This document shows positions 13,840-25,865 of a DNA stretch of 64,000 bases, piece after piece. The stretch is from the NCBI RefSeq assembly GCF_029873635.1, contig NC_080423.1:99820991-99884990 (forward strand). The letters run 5' to 3'. Below the pieces are notes generated by a model. The model was not told the DNA's origin. It saw only the letters and a program-made list of their open reading frames with translations, and made no database searches. How positions within the stretch are numbered: position 1 is the first letter of the stretch; each line of letters starts with the position of its first letter. The stretch is from Malania oleifera. Taxonomy: Eukaryota > Streptophyta > Magnoliopsida > Santalales > Ximeniaceae. The position numbers and the translations under genes are program-made.

Positions 13840-14757
13840 ACACCACCACCTGTGTGTGGGTTATACAAGCAAGGCTTGCGCATATATTCTCTTCCATATA
13901 TTTTGCTTTAGAGCCTTCTTGCTATTTTTTTTTAAAGGTCAATCTTGAAGAAATATTCTTCTCCTATTCTTCATTTTGAAAAATCCTTTGGAGAAAATAT
14001 TTTGAGTTTTACAAGGTAACTTTGAGCAAATCATTCCACTCTCTCATTTTTACTTGAAAAATATTTTTGAGAAGAATATCTTTACTCTACCAAGCTTCAA
14101 ATTTTATAAATCATGTGAGAGTGGATTAAGGTTTTTACATTGTACAACTCAGCTTATTAAGAAGCATTTCATTGTACGAAAAATCCATTCCTTGTATCAT
14201 TTGTATTTACGGTTTAGATTGTGAACCATGGTGAGGTAGCTACGCCTCGTGTGGAAGCAGCGAATTGTAAAGAGGTAGCTACGCCTCGTGTAAGCAGCGG
14301 ATTGTAAAGAGGTAGCTATACCTCGTGTAAGTAACGGATTGTAAAGGGAAGCTTCGCCCTGGTAAGAAGCAGATTGTAACGAGAAGCTCCGTCCCAGTTT
14401 CAAGGAGCAGATAGTGGAATCCTTGGGTGGTTTGCCCAAGGTGAGGACGTAGGCAGGTGTTGCCAAACCTCATTAAAAACTTTATGTTTGTGCTCCCTCT
14501 TCCCTACTTTATTTAATTTCCGCACTTTACTTTCCACACTTGTATGCTTATGTTCAATTTGTGCTGAATGTTATAATTATTTTAAATATTTACATACATT
14601 ATTATATGTGGGATTCATACTTATTTAGAAAGATCCTTGGTTGTGTTATACTGATTGTGGAATTAAAATAGGGATAAATTGACCTAGGAAGAATTTTTTA
14701 AATACCCAATTCGCCCCTCTCCCCCCCCCCCCCCCTCTTGGGAGTGCACCATAACTC
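13840..14757 (+). mobile_element. SIRE-like copia LTR fragment
   Basis: Plus-strand LTR sequence ending in a poly-C cacccc-type terminal block and 'aactctca' near 14757. It contains about five tandem units of 35-40 bp at 14233-14415 (gaggtagctacgcctcgtg...attgtaaa) and the 'gtggaatccttgggtgg' block also seen in the first LTR of the window. It lies between the truncated gypsy element and copia pol sequence. It is not the LTR of the copia element that follows, whose 3' LTR (22394-22936) is different. Confidence 0.55.
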
Positions 14758-15583
14758 TCAAAAATGTTTGATGGTGCTGTAAGAACATTGTGTAATGTAA
14801 GACATATGCCTGAGTTGAGAAAGAGTTTGATATCTCTTGGCACTTTGGATGATAATGGCTTTAATTACAAGCCAAAGGTGGAGTCTTGATGGTATGGAAA
14901 GGTAATCTGACTGTGATGAAAGGGCAGAAGCTGGATAGGAATATTTACATGTTGCAGGGAACTACCGTTGTAGGTGGAGTTGCATTTGTGGATGCTAAAT
15001 TAGATAAGACCGTCTTATGGCATATGCGTCTTGGGCAAATGGGAGAACATGGCATGAAAGAACTACACAAAAGAAAATTGTTGAAAGGTTTAAAATTATG
15101 TCAGTTGGAATTCTTCAGATTTTGTGTTCATGGAAATCTAAACAAGGCAAAATTTAGTTCAGCTACTCACAAAATGAAAGGAATTCTTGACTATGTACAT
15201 TCATATGTTTGGGGCCTAGTTAGAGTTGCATCAAAGGGTGGAAATGTGTACTATGTGAGTTTCATTGATGATTACTCACAGAAGGTTTGGCTTTACTTCA
15301 TGCGTCATAAATCTAGTACGTTTGCCAAGTTTAAGATTTGGAAAGCTGAAGTGGAAAACCTGACAAGGAGGATAATCAAATATTTAAGGTCGTATAATGG
15401 GACCGAGTACGCTGACTCTCGGTTTATGGAGTTTTTTGCGGAGCAGGGCATCAAGAGGCATTTTATAGTTCACCAAACACCTCAGCAAAATGGTGTGATA
15501 GAACGGATGAACCGGACTCTAGCTGATAGGGTTCGGTGTCTCAGATTGAATACAAGGCTACTAAAGAATTTCTGAGCCGAGGC

Positions 15584-15923
15584 TGTAACGACCCGAATTT
15601 AAAATGAAATTTAAATAATAAAGAAAGGGAAATAGAAACCAGAAACAGAAGGAAGCAGTCAACTTCGTCGATGACATTGAACTTTGGAAGGAATAACGGA
15701 AAGGGGATCAGCAAGGCTTCGTCGACGAAGGCTTAAGAAAATTCGTCGACGAAGACTGAATTTCGTCGACAAAGAAATACCGAGAGGGGGGTATGAGCCG
15801 ACTGAATTTCGTCAACGAAATTAATAAAGAATTCATCGACGAAGGACGGGCTCGTTGATGAAATCCCCTGTCTATATATACAAAAATCTGGATTTTAAGC
15901 TTCTTTAAGAAGCTAACTCTCTC

Positions 15924-15966
<43 letters not shown>

Positions 15967-16683
15967 CTTCGATTTTCTCTCTTTTTTTCATCGATTTCGG
16001 GCCAGATCTTCACCGGATCGACAATCCGAAGTCACCACGACGCTCCTGGTGAAATTCTCTCCAAATCTGCCGGAGCGGATCGTTGGTGAAAGCAAGGTGG
16101 AAACCATCCCAAATCCAGGGTAAGACTTTTTACTCAATATTTGGACTTGTGACAGTTGAGAAAAGTGTTATACGCTTAGAAATATTGAACTTTAATACTG
16201 GGAGTTTTCATTTCCAGGGGTGTTGAATTGGGAACGTTGGGAATCATCCCAAAGTTGAGGTAAGGCTTTTTAAACCAAATTTGGCCTCAGGATACTTATA
16301 AGAAATGATGTACGCATGAAAATATTAAAGTTTAATACTGGCAGTTTTCATTTTCAAGGTATTGGTTAGGAAATCCTACGGGGGGGTAGACCATGTTGTT
16401 TTGGGGGCTTTCTCAGTAGTCAGGTAAGGGGATAAACTAAGCTAGTTTTTGTTATGAGAAAATGCATGTATATGTATATATATATAGCATCTGATTTCAG
16501 GAAAAATAATTATATTTAGATATATGATTTATATTTGGAAATTACTGTGAAAATGATCATATGTTGAATATGTGAAAATCCACTAGTGCGGCATGAGTAT
16601 AAAATGTATGAGAAACTATTTCTGGGAATGTCATTATGATATGGGTTTTTATGATGAAAAATCGGCGTACGGGTCAAGATATT

Positions 16684-16727
<44 letters not shown>

Positions 16728-17853
16728 ATTTTTCGGTGTACGAGCTGTGCTATGTGGATGTGATTTGCCAGCGTACGGCTGTGCTATGTGATTTGCCGGC
16801 GTACAGGCCGAGCTATGATAAAATGTGTAACACCGGCGTACGGGCCAATGATTTTCATGATACACGTATATATGCAAAATGATATGATTGATGTGCAAAT
16901 AAATGATATGAGATATCTATGTATCACAGTTTCAGTATATATTATATGATATCAGAACCTGGTTGGCTTGGTCTAGGCCAACACTTGCACGGTACCGTTG
17001 CTATGTGTCCATGGTCTTCGTGATCATGATATTTGTGTTAAAGCCGCTGTACGGAGTGGTGTGAGATTGAATGGTCGATGTGGTTTATAAGAAGTGTACT
17101 GATTGCCCCTGGTGTACGGACCAGGTCTGGCAGACCCATCGGACCTACAGACTACTGCTTGACTTGGCAGTGGTCGGCCAACCATTGTCAGGTCCCGCCT
17201 TCGGGCCACACAACCCAATCATGTGGGGATAATACATGACAACAGCCAGCTAACCTATTAGGATGGTTTTTATGTTATTATTCCTATATGAGAAGAGATA
17301 TGTTTATGAAAATGCAATATGTTCTGCTATGATTTGATATATATACATGTTTTCCCAGATTTGATAAAACGATACTGAATATATTATGTATGGTATATGT
17401 AGAACACTGATTACTCATGTTGCCACACACTGGTATTAGTTTATTTCCCTTACTGAGAGGTGTCTCACCCCTAAATTTCATAAACTTTTCAGGAGCCCCT
17501 GATAGGAGAACGGGAAAAGCCCCGCTGACCTAGTGCTGATTATCTGCCCTTTTTGAAGGGTAAGTTTTTGGTAGGGACAGTTGGATTTTGTGGGGTATGT
17601 CCCTAGATTTTATTTTTGAGATGTATATATGGAAATACAGTGGGTATAGTAACTCTGGTATATTGTGATATATGGTATTTAAATGCACATGATTGTATGT
17701 TTTCTGCTGCTTAGGCTTCTGCTGTATGTTCTGATGTATGTATCCACTGGGCCAGGTGGATTGTGACCTACTGAGTTGGGATATGAGATGTGTGGTATTG
17801 GTTATAATATTTTTTAAAAAAAAAAGATAAGGAAAAATAAGCAGGTCGTGACA
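15584..17853 (+). mobile_element. Solo gypsy-type LTR, TSD gaggc
   Basis: Begins tgtaacgacc and ends ggtcgtgaca, flanked on both sides by gaggc (15579-15583 and 17854-17858), so it is a complete 2,270-bp solo LTR inside copia pol. It carries seven TTCGTCGACGAA-like motifs (15660-15865) just ahead of a TATA-like tctatatata (near 15890), a CT microsatellite, a duplicated ~145-bp module (about 16108-16395), and five 'ggcgtacggg'-like repeats (about 16665-16850). The 'cttactgagaggtgtctcacccc' type block near 17455 links it to the other gypsy LTRs in the window. Confidence 0.85.
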
Positions 17854-19257
17854 GAGGCAATTAGTATAGCTTGTTTTCTGGTTAACCGATCACCAAGGGC
17901 ATCACTAGCGGGTAAAGTGGCGGAAGAGGTTTGGATAGGAAATGCAGTAGACTACTCTGAATTGAAGGTATTCAGGTGTCCAGCCTATGTCCACGTGTCT
18001 AGTGAGGGGAGGTCTAAGCTTGACCCTAAGTCTCATCGTTGCATCTTCTTGGGATATCCAGAGGGTGTGAAGGGATATAAGTTGTGGGACCCAGGGGCAA
18101 ACAAGGTGGTGATCAGTAGAGATATAGTCTTTGATGAGAAGGCTATGGTAAAGAGTACTTAAGAGCTTGATGAACAGAAACAGGAGCCAGAAAGCTGGGG
18201 CAGTGATGAACATGTTGTGTAGGTGGAGTTGGATGCTCAGGGTAACAAAAATGATCTTGGTCTCGTGGTTATAGAGAGCTCTAGCTCGGGAAACTAGCAA
18301 GTCGACAATATTCCTCTACGGAGATCCGAACGCACTATCTGGCCTCCATCAAGGTATGGTTTTGATGAGTTAGTATCTTATGCTTTCCTTACTTGTTGCA
18401 ACGATCCAACTTCTTTTCAAGAGGCAGTGCACAGCCAGGAGAAAGATAGGTAGATGGGAGCAATGATTGAGGAAATAGAATCATTACATAAGAACAAAAC
18501 TTGGGAGTTGGTGGAGCTTCTATATGAGAAGAAACCGATTGGGTGCAAATGGGTGTATAGGAAGAAGGAGGCAATTTCAAAAAAGAAATGAGAGAAATTC
18601 AAAGCACAGTTGATGGCAAAAGGATACTCACAAAATAAGGGGATAGATTATGATGAGATCTTTTCTCCAGTGGTCCGATATACTTCTATTAGAATTGTGT
18701 TGAGGTTGGTAGCTTATTACGATTTTCATTTGAAACAAATGGATGTGAAGATGGCGTTTCACGGTGACTTGGAGGAACAAATCTACATGGTACAGCCGGA
18801 GGGATTCATTGAACTAGGAAAAGAAAATTTTGTTTGTAGGTTGAAGAAATCTCTTTATGGGCTGAAACAGTCTCCAAGGCAATGGTATAAACATTTTGAT
18901 TCGTACAAGATGAAGATTGGTTACATATGGTGTGAGTATGATTGCTACATTTATGTGAATAAACTTGAGGATGGTTCTTTTGTTTTCTTGTTATTGTACG
19001 TCGATGACATGTTAATAGTTGCAAAGGATTTAAGTGAGGTAAATCAATTAAAGGACCTGTTGTATAAGGAATTTGACATGAAGGATCTTAGTTCAGCCAA
19101 GAAAATACTTGGGATGGAGATTCGCCGTGATAGGATTGCAGGAAGATTATGGTTATCTCAGGGCGGTTATGTTTTGAAGGTGCTGGTGAGGTTTAGCATG
19201 GCTGATGCAAAATCCGTAAGTACACCTCTAGCGAATCATTTTAAGTTGTCTACTGCA

Positions 19258-21579
19258 TTAGGGGTGAGCAAACAGTCGGTTCAGCCAAATTCGAGTAATT
19301 AACCGAATTAACCAAAAAATTCGGTTAAATAGTACCATTAACCGAACTGACCGAATTGGCGGAGGAAACCGAACCGAACCCGATTTGGGTAATTTGGTTA
19401 ACCGATTTTAACCGAAATTATTTAAAATTAATTATTATAATTAAAAAAACAAATCCAGCTTAATTAAATACCTTTTTATTAATTTTATTAATAAAAATGA
19501 TATTTTAGCATAGAACAAAAAACCCAAAACAAGAAAAACGATGACAAAAATAATAATAATAATAATAATGACAAGTATAAGCAAGATTAATTAAACTCCT
19601 TAATGCACTTGCATAAGCAAAATAGGGTTTTTCACAAGAAGCATAACCATTAACCAGTATTCATAAAATTGCCAAACCAAATGACGAGTATAAGCACAAG
19701 TTTAGTTTCTACTAAAGGCAAATTAAGCAAGACAATCCCAGAGTTCAATAGAAAAAAAAAAAAAAGGTGGGGTGGAGTGAATTGGGGATAGGGTTACCCA
19801 CTGTCAACTTAATTAAGAAACTCTTAATTCTAAAGAAAAAAAAAATCTATAATGACACCATCAGAGGCTCACAACTAGCCAGCTAGGTGTCTTATCCCTG
19901 CTTAGATAAAATATAATCAATGTAAAAATAGAAGTATAGAACCTTGTTTACATAAAATCTAATAATATGACAATAATGACACTTACCCTTAATTTCACCA
20001 GACTCCGTCACAAATTTAGTGAAGTGATCCCACACTTCAGATCTTGGTCTCATTCTCTTCCTAATTTTTTGATTAGATTGAGTAGGTGGATTAGTAGCAC
20101 TCTCACTTAGCATGCTGGGATTTGAAGGCTGATGTTGGGAATTAACTTGCGTCATTATTGCATCCTCCAAGTTTGGCACCTCCACCTCTATAGGCAAGTC
20201 ATTGCTCATTTTTCCTTTAATATATTAAAAAAAAAAAAAAAAAAAAGGGTAAAGTCCATCATAGAAGAGTACTAATCCAAAATTTAAAAAAAAAATACTC
20301 TAACCACAACATAAAGCATTCTTACCTTAAATGGAAGCAAACACTTGATAATGTTTCAATGGAATATGTTCTCATTGAACTTTCAAGATTCAAAATTTTC
20401 AAGTACTAAATAATGCATTCCAATAAAACTAACCAAGAACCAGGATAAATTTTCTCTAGATTTCACCTAATTTTTATGGCATAATTTTTCATGACACTTA
20501 GACTGCATTGGCTAATTAGTTATGATGCATGCTACACAACCCTACTCACGAGGGAGTTTTAAAAACCTGAGTTTAAAACATGTTTACACAATAAATAATA
20601 ATTCTTATTTATAAATAATTTTACAACCAACTTAACAAAAAGAAGGAGAAAGATGAGGGGAAAAGGTGGGGGACAACATGAACCTTCCCAATTAAGTCTT
20701 AACTCAAGAGGAACAACCAGTAATAGATTTGGGTCACTGATATGAGAATAGTATTATAAATTGAGTTGTCAGCAGCTTTGGAAATCAATGCGAAAAAAAT
20801 TAATTAGCTAGAGAGTTCGATCACAAATTAATACTCTTCCTACAATTTCATCACTTTTGAATTTTCCTTCTCATACCCATAACATCCTCGTAGTCGTCAA
20901 TGCTCTACAAGCAATTTATGTTTGAAGCAACCAATACAGAATCGCTTCAAGTTCCATCAGATAACTAAAACTCGGCAAATAAATTTCACAAAAAAGAAAG
21001 GGTATACAATAATAAAGTACCAATTTTTTGTATTTCTCCCATCAAATCGATGGATTCTAAGTTTCTAACTTCACAAATTAAAAGAGAGGGATTACAGAAA
21101 GGGAGATTGAAGAAAGTACCCAAGAAAGGATGTTGTCAGCAAGAGCGAGTGGACTGTGGCAGAACCTGCAATTGTAAGCACTACCTTCAAGAGGTGGTTT
21201 GATCGTTCGATGGAGAGCTGTGGGACTGCGGCGCAGATCGGAAGAGCGCAAAGAAACCCTAGCCCTAACACGAAGACGAAGTGAGACCCTTCCGCGGCTC
21301 TGCCCTTTTTCCCCCCAATCCCCAAGCCTGACTACCCGACCCTATTCCCGTTACCCCATATACAAATAAAATTTATATTCATAAAGTATATTTAAAATCT
21401 AATTAATTAGTAATTTGGTTAATCGGTTAACCGATATTTTTTTTACCGTTAACCGAACGAACCCGATTAACCGGAATTTTGTAGAATTATAACCGAACCG
21501 ACCGAACTGGGGTTTTTACCTGAATTGAACCAGCCAATTTTGGCCGGTTAATTTGGTTTTCAGAGAATTATGCTCACCC
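19258..21579. mobile_element. hAT-type DNA transposon, internally reduced, TSD ctactgca
   Basis: Terminal inverted repeats ggggtgagca / tgctcaccc lie inside an exact 8-bp target duplication, ctactgca (19250-19257 and 21580-21587), as expected for hAT. Subterminal zones (19270-19400 and 21415-21560) are crowded with cggttaaccgaa-type motifs on both strands. The only coding trace is the BED-finger fragment at 19892-20209. At 2.3 kb it is too short for a full hAT transposase, so it is a non-autonomous derivative. It interrupts the copia reverse transcriptase region and is therefore younger than the copia insertion. Confidence 0.85.
19892..20209 (-). pseudogene. hAT transposase N-terminal fragment with BED zinc finger
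   Basis: An open frame of 105 aa. After an acidic, Ser/Pro/Gln-rich leader it reads RPRSEVWDHFTKF then GEIKGKCHYCH, the first half of a BED-type zinc finger (Trp-Phe core plus Cys-x2-Cys) as found in hAT transposases of the RICESLEEPER/DAYSLEEPER kind. It then runs into unrelated sequence, and the second half of the finger, the RNase-H-like catalytic domain and the dimerisation domain are absent. An intron after CHYCH is possible but no downstream exon was recognised. It may only mark the origin of the element. Confidence 0.7.
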
Positions 21580-22393
21580 CTACTGCAGATTGCCCAAGTT
21601 CGGATGAGGAAATTCGGGACATGTCAAAGGTCCCCTATGCTAGTGTTGTAAGGAGTTTAATGTATGACATGGTATGTACGAAGCCAAATTTTGCTCATGC
21701 GGTAAGCGTGGTGAGCAAGTTTTTCTCTAATCCAGGAAGGTAGCATTGGGAAGCCGTCAAATGGGTACTTTGATACTTGCGGGGTACATCGGGATATGGC
21801 ATCATGTTTGCAAGCAACAAGGTTATCCTTCAGTTATGGGATTTGATGCAGATTATGCTGGGGATATTGATGACATAAGGTCTACAACGGGATATGCGTT
21901 TACCCTTGTAGGAGGACCAGTATGTTGGAGATTCATGGTACAGTCTCTGGTTGCATTGTCCATGACCAAGGCAGAATATATGGCAGTTGCCGAAGCTACA
22001 AAGGAAGCCTTATGGCTTACTTGTTTAGTCAGAGAGTTGGGGTTACAGCAAGATGGTATGGTGCTGCATTGTGATAGTCAGAGTTCCATTTACTTGGCGA
22101 AGAATCGGGTATACCATGCTAGGACCAAGAACATTGATGTGAGGTTCCACAGAGTACGGGAATTGATTACTTCAGGTGAACTTATGTTGGATAAAATTCA
22201 CACATTTGATAATATAGCAGATATTCTGACCAAATCAGTTACTTCAGAGAAGTCCAAGCATTGCTTGGACTTACTTAATGTCTCCAAGTGTTAAAAGGGA
22301 GACATACCCAACCAAGAGTTTTCAAGTTCAAAATGAAGCAATTCATGTTTTTTGAGATTCTTCTAAGGAGCGTATAATCGTCAAGGTGGAGAT

Positions 22394-22936
22394 TGTTATT
22401 TATGGCTCTTATACTTTTGTTTTGATAAGCAAAAAAAAAAATGAAGGGGTCAGCGCAACAGGACTCGTCGACGAGGAGCTTATGCTCGTCGACGAGGGAA
22501 CAACAGAGGTTAGTCAACAAAGGTTTTGAAGCTCGTCGATGAACAATTATTGAGAGCAAGAAATTTCCATACTTTTGACATCGTCGATGAGAGCCCTGTA
22601 TTCGTCAACGAAAGGTCTTCTTGGTTTCGTCAACGAGGCTCTGTGTTCGTCGACGAGAGGTGCCCGGGTTGCGGCAGTTTTCTGATATTTTGAATTTTTA
22701 AACGTTGGGTGGTTGGGCAAACGGGGGGAAACCTCCGAGGAAACTCTATATATGTCATCTGGGCATATTTTGAGAGTGAGATTTATCATTATTGAAGTGT
22801 ATTGTGTACATTTTGATTTCTTTAGTGAAATTTGTGTGTCATTGCTTCCATGGATATAGGCTTTGCTAAACCACATAAATCTTTGTGTTGATCTTGTTCT
22901 GGTTGTGTGTGTGTGTGTTATTTACATATCACAACA
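22394..22936 (+). repeat. 3' LTR of the copia element
   Basis: Follows a polypurine tract and starts tgttatttatgg. It contains eight CTCGTCGACGAG-like motifs (22464-22660) ahead of a TATA-like ctctatatatg (near 22745). The end at ...cacaaca is approximate, since no 5' LTR is available for comparison. Confidence 0.65.
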
Positions 22937-23239
22937 CCTGTTATGCATTTTGAAAAATAGGAATTACCTTTTTTTAGGTTGTCAAACAATTAAGGGCATT
23001 TATTATAGTTAAAGAATTTCTATCGACTAGGATTTCCATTTAAATTAGCTTCAGCAATTCTCCATAGAGATGGACTACAAGCTTGGATTAGAGGACCAAT
23101 TTATATCATATTTAGAAAACTAGAGATTCTCGTATTTTAAAAAGTTATACTTTTTTTTCTTCATGTATTTTTTTTCTGAATCGCTGGTGTCCAAAATTTC
23201 TTGGACACTTGACTAATTTCATCGGAATAAATAGCACCC
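22937..23239. other. Spacer, nothing recognised
   Basis: About 300 bp of AT-rich sequence between the copia LTR and the next retroelement fragment. No coding or repeat structure seen. Confidence 0.5.
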
Positions 23240-23395
23240 ATGATAAGGAATGCAATATTTTTTTTTAAAAAAAATTGCGGGCAACAAGACTAGGACCTCC
23301 TAGTAACCAGCTCTGATACCACGTTAGATTACCACTTTACCTAAAAGCTTAAGCTGTTAGATTGTATGTTAACAATATATATCAAGCTTTAACAC
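23240..23395 (-). mobile_element. Short-LTR (TRIM-like) retroelement fragment
   Basis: On the minus strand a short terminal segment (tgttaaagcttgatata...taacg) is followed by a primer-binding-type site tggtatcagagc (complement at 23310-23321) and then a leader 'tggttactaggaggtcctag'. The same leader occurs after the primer site of the element at 57941-59590 (near 59385-59407). No coding sequence. Confidence 0.5.
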
Positions 23396-23669
23396 GTGTA
23401 ATGAGAATTTTTATAGCTTTATTAAAATAATATTAAAATACTCATATCATGTCAAAAATTAAAATCCATGGATAAGCTTGATATACATGGGTGAGCGCCA
23501 TCTTGACCATAAAGTTTAAGCTTATTGGGTTTTAGATCCAATCATGTATATAAGCATCCATCATTTGTGAGTTCCAATTGCTCCCCCTTGAACGGAATTC
23601 GTCTCCCTCATAGGAGTAAGTCCAATTCTCCAACAACTGCTCAAGTGGGTCTTACCATTGCGCCTTATG

Positions 23670-25561
23670 TGTAGAAACCCGAACCCAAAAAATAAAAGAA
23701 AATAAATATAAAAGAGATAAACAAAGGAAAATAAAAGAGAAGGAAAGAATTTAAGTGGCAGGGCCAAAAACCGTCGACGGTTTCAGTGGGCATGAGAAAA
23801 ATCATCGTCGATTTTGGGTCAACAGGACGAGTCAATCACAAAACCATCAACGGTTTTGTGGATACAGGGAAAACCATTGACGGTTTTCTCCTAAACTGTC
23901 CACCTATAAATAGAAGTGAACTCATTTTTTTTAGGAATTCCAAAATCCTCTCTTTTGAGCTCTGCTAGGGTTTCAGGTTTTCTTCATCAAAAGACTCCTA
24001 CGGGTTCCCTTGTGCTCCCAGATCACTCTTTCCTCTCCCGTCTCATAGGATCTTGTGTTTCTACTGGTTCGAAAAACTAGGGTTTTGAGTTTTTGGCCCA
24101 TTTTAGTTTCTTTTTCAGAATTAGGTAAGGGGATTACGTTAAGTCATCTTTTTAACGAATTTGAACCGTATGAAATGTTTTTGGAGTAAGTATATTTATG
24201 TTTTCAGTTGATGCTTCAGAAACTGACCGTTCGAAAAGACCTTTTTCAAACCTAGGATATATGTTATGTTATTTTGAGTAAAAATGAACGGTGGGAAGTT
24301 TGGTTTTATCTTCTAAACCGAATATACTATGTTTTTCTTGGTTGTCTATGGGTTATGTTTAAAGTATTAGAAATTGTGTGGCAGGTGAATGATATGTAGG
24401 TACTATTTTATAACTGAAATTGAGAATGTTTGTGAAATACTGGAACTGTTTATTAATATGCAGGAAGATGTATATGATGGCCGCAAGGGCTAGGATCATG
24501 TTTAAGGTCGCGAGGGCAAGGATTATGTTTAACGGACATGAGCTGAGTGTTATATGATTTCCGAGGGCCGAGAGTTATTAAATGACAGGCTTTATATGAA
24601 ATGAGTTTGAAATACAACTTTATTACTTAAATTGCATGATATGCTCTAGGAACCCTAAGGACTAGTATGTTATGAGCATGGTACCATTGCTAGAGATTCA
24701 ATATTTGACCATGTGCGCCCATACTGTTTGCAAGGAGGTGTCGGGTGGTCTCAGCCGATTAGCCTTAGTAGAAGGGGTACCTTCCCTGGAAGTCCAGACT
24801 TTTAGGATATGGTAGGGCAATCGGATTCCTGCAAGCAAGTTGTGCATGCCTGCGTAGTCGAAGTTAGATGCAGACGTATGTTTTGACTTGGTCTGGGTTG
24901 ATCACCCCAGGCAGTCCAACCTTCGGTCCGCACAACCCATGCCATGGGGGAAGTACATGGCTTTAGTCACAGGGATTTTTCTTTTATGCATATCTGTAGA
25001 TTTATGTAAATGACGTTATTTATTTACTGAACTGTTTTTACGATGGAAACGAGGCAAACATTTTTAAATGTATAAAGTTAGTCTGATATAAAGTAACTGT
25101 TTTCGGTTAAAATGAAGAATGGGATGTTTTCTGTAAACACCAAATGCATACTGACCACACACTAATATTAACTTAATTTTTCCTTACTGAGAAGTGTTTC
25201 ACCCCAATATACAAATTATCTTTTTAGGACCATCTTGAGGTCGGGTTTAGCGTACTCTGAGACAGGTTGATAGGCAGATAGATTTTTGTGTGTTAGTAAG
25301 AACTCTGTTGTATGTAAGCTAGGTTTGAAACCCTGAGTATGTATTATGGTTGTATAGACTAGTATGGGTTTTGTTTTGTATTATGGGTTGTAGTATGGGT
25401 ATTTGGAAACCTACATGTATAAAGGAAACTTAGAACTATGGTAATGTATGTTTGGAGAATGTTTCATTATTTTCGCTGCATTTATTATGATGATTATGGT
25501 ATTAAATACAAACGTCACTAAAGTAGCGCCCCGGGCTCACATGGCGGGTCGAGGCGTTACA
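23670..25561 (+). mobile_element. Solo gypsy-type LTR, TSD ttatg
   Basis: Starts tgtagaaacccg and ends gaggcgttaca, flanked by ttatg on both sides (23665-23669 and 25562-25566), so it is a complete 1,892-bp solo LTR. It has four ACCGTCGACGGT-like motifs (23770-23885), a TATA box (ctataaata near 23904), and ggccg-rich repeats near 24480-24590. Long stretches match the reverse complement of the 3' LTR at 8772-11063, making it a relative of that gypsy family. Confidence 0.85.
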
Positions 25562-25566
25562 TTATG

Positions 25567-25849
25567 TGCTTCGGATTGCATTCTACGTGCTTCCGAACCA
25601 ATCCGACCTCCCACATCTTGACCCTATTCGGATTTATCTTCAAAGCCTAAATGATCCTTATTGGCCTCGATCACATACTTGGTCCTCCAACTGTTAGCAC
25701 GTCAAGAGAATTAAATTCACATCTCAACTTTTTTTTTTTTTTTATAATGTCGCTAACTCAGAGTTACGAACTGATTTTGTTAATTCGGAGAGAGAACTTC
25801 CGATTGTACTTTCGTGATTTTCTGGTAGTCTTGTTTCTTCCTAATACAG
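25567..25849. other. Spacer, nothing recognised
   Basis: Flank of the solo LTR. The 75-aa open frame here is low-complexity and unrecognised. Confidence 0.4.
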
Positions 25850-25865
25850 CACCCCCCCCCCCCTC

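Larger units (their letters stand above)
14758..22936 (+). mobile_element. Ty1/copia element, broken, hit by two later insertions
   Basis: Plus-strand copia fossil. Parts in order: pre-integrase and integrase (about 14760-15583), end of integrase and reverse transcriptase with a YVDD-type active-site region (17859-19257, motif near 19000), RNase H (about 21588-22290), a polypurine tract (aaggtggagat) and a 3' LTR (22394-22936). gag and the 5' LTR are not seen. The pol region is split by a solo LTR (15584-17853) and by a hAT element (19258-21579), each with its own target-site duplication. Several disruptions; not a live element. Confidence 0.85.

Noticed and set aside
23310-23321. gctctgataccacg as part of a tRNA gene
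   Set aside because: It is the complement of a retroelement primer-binding site (tggtatcagagc), and no cloverleaf is present around it. The same applies near 59175 and 59410.
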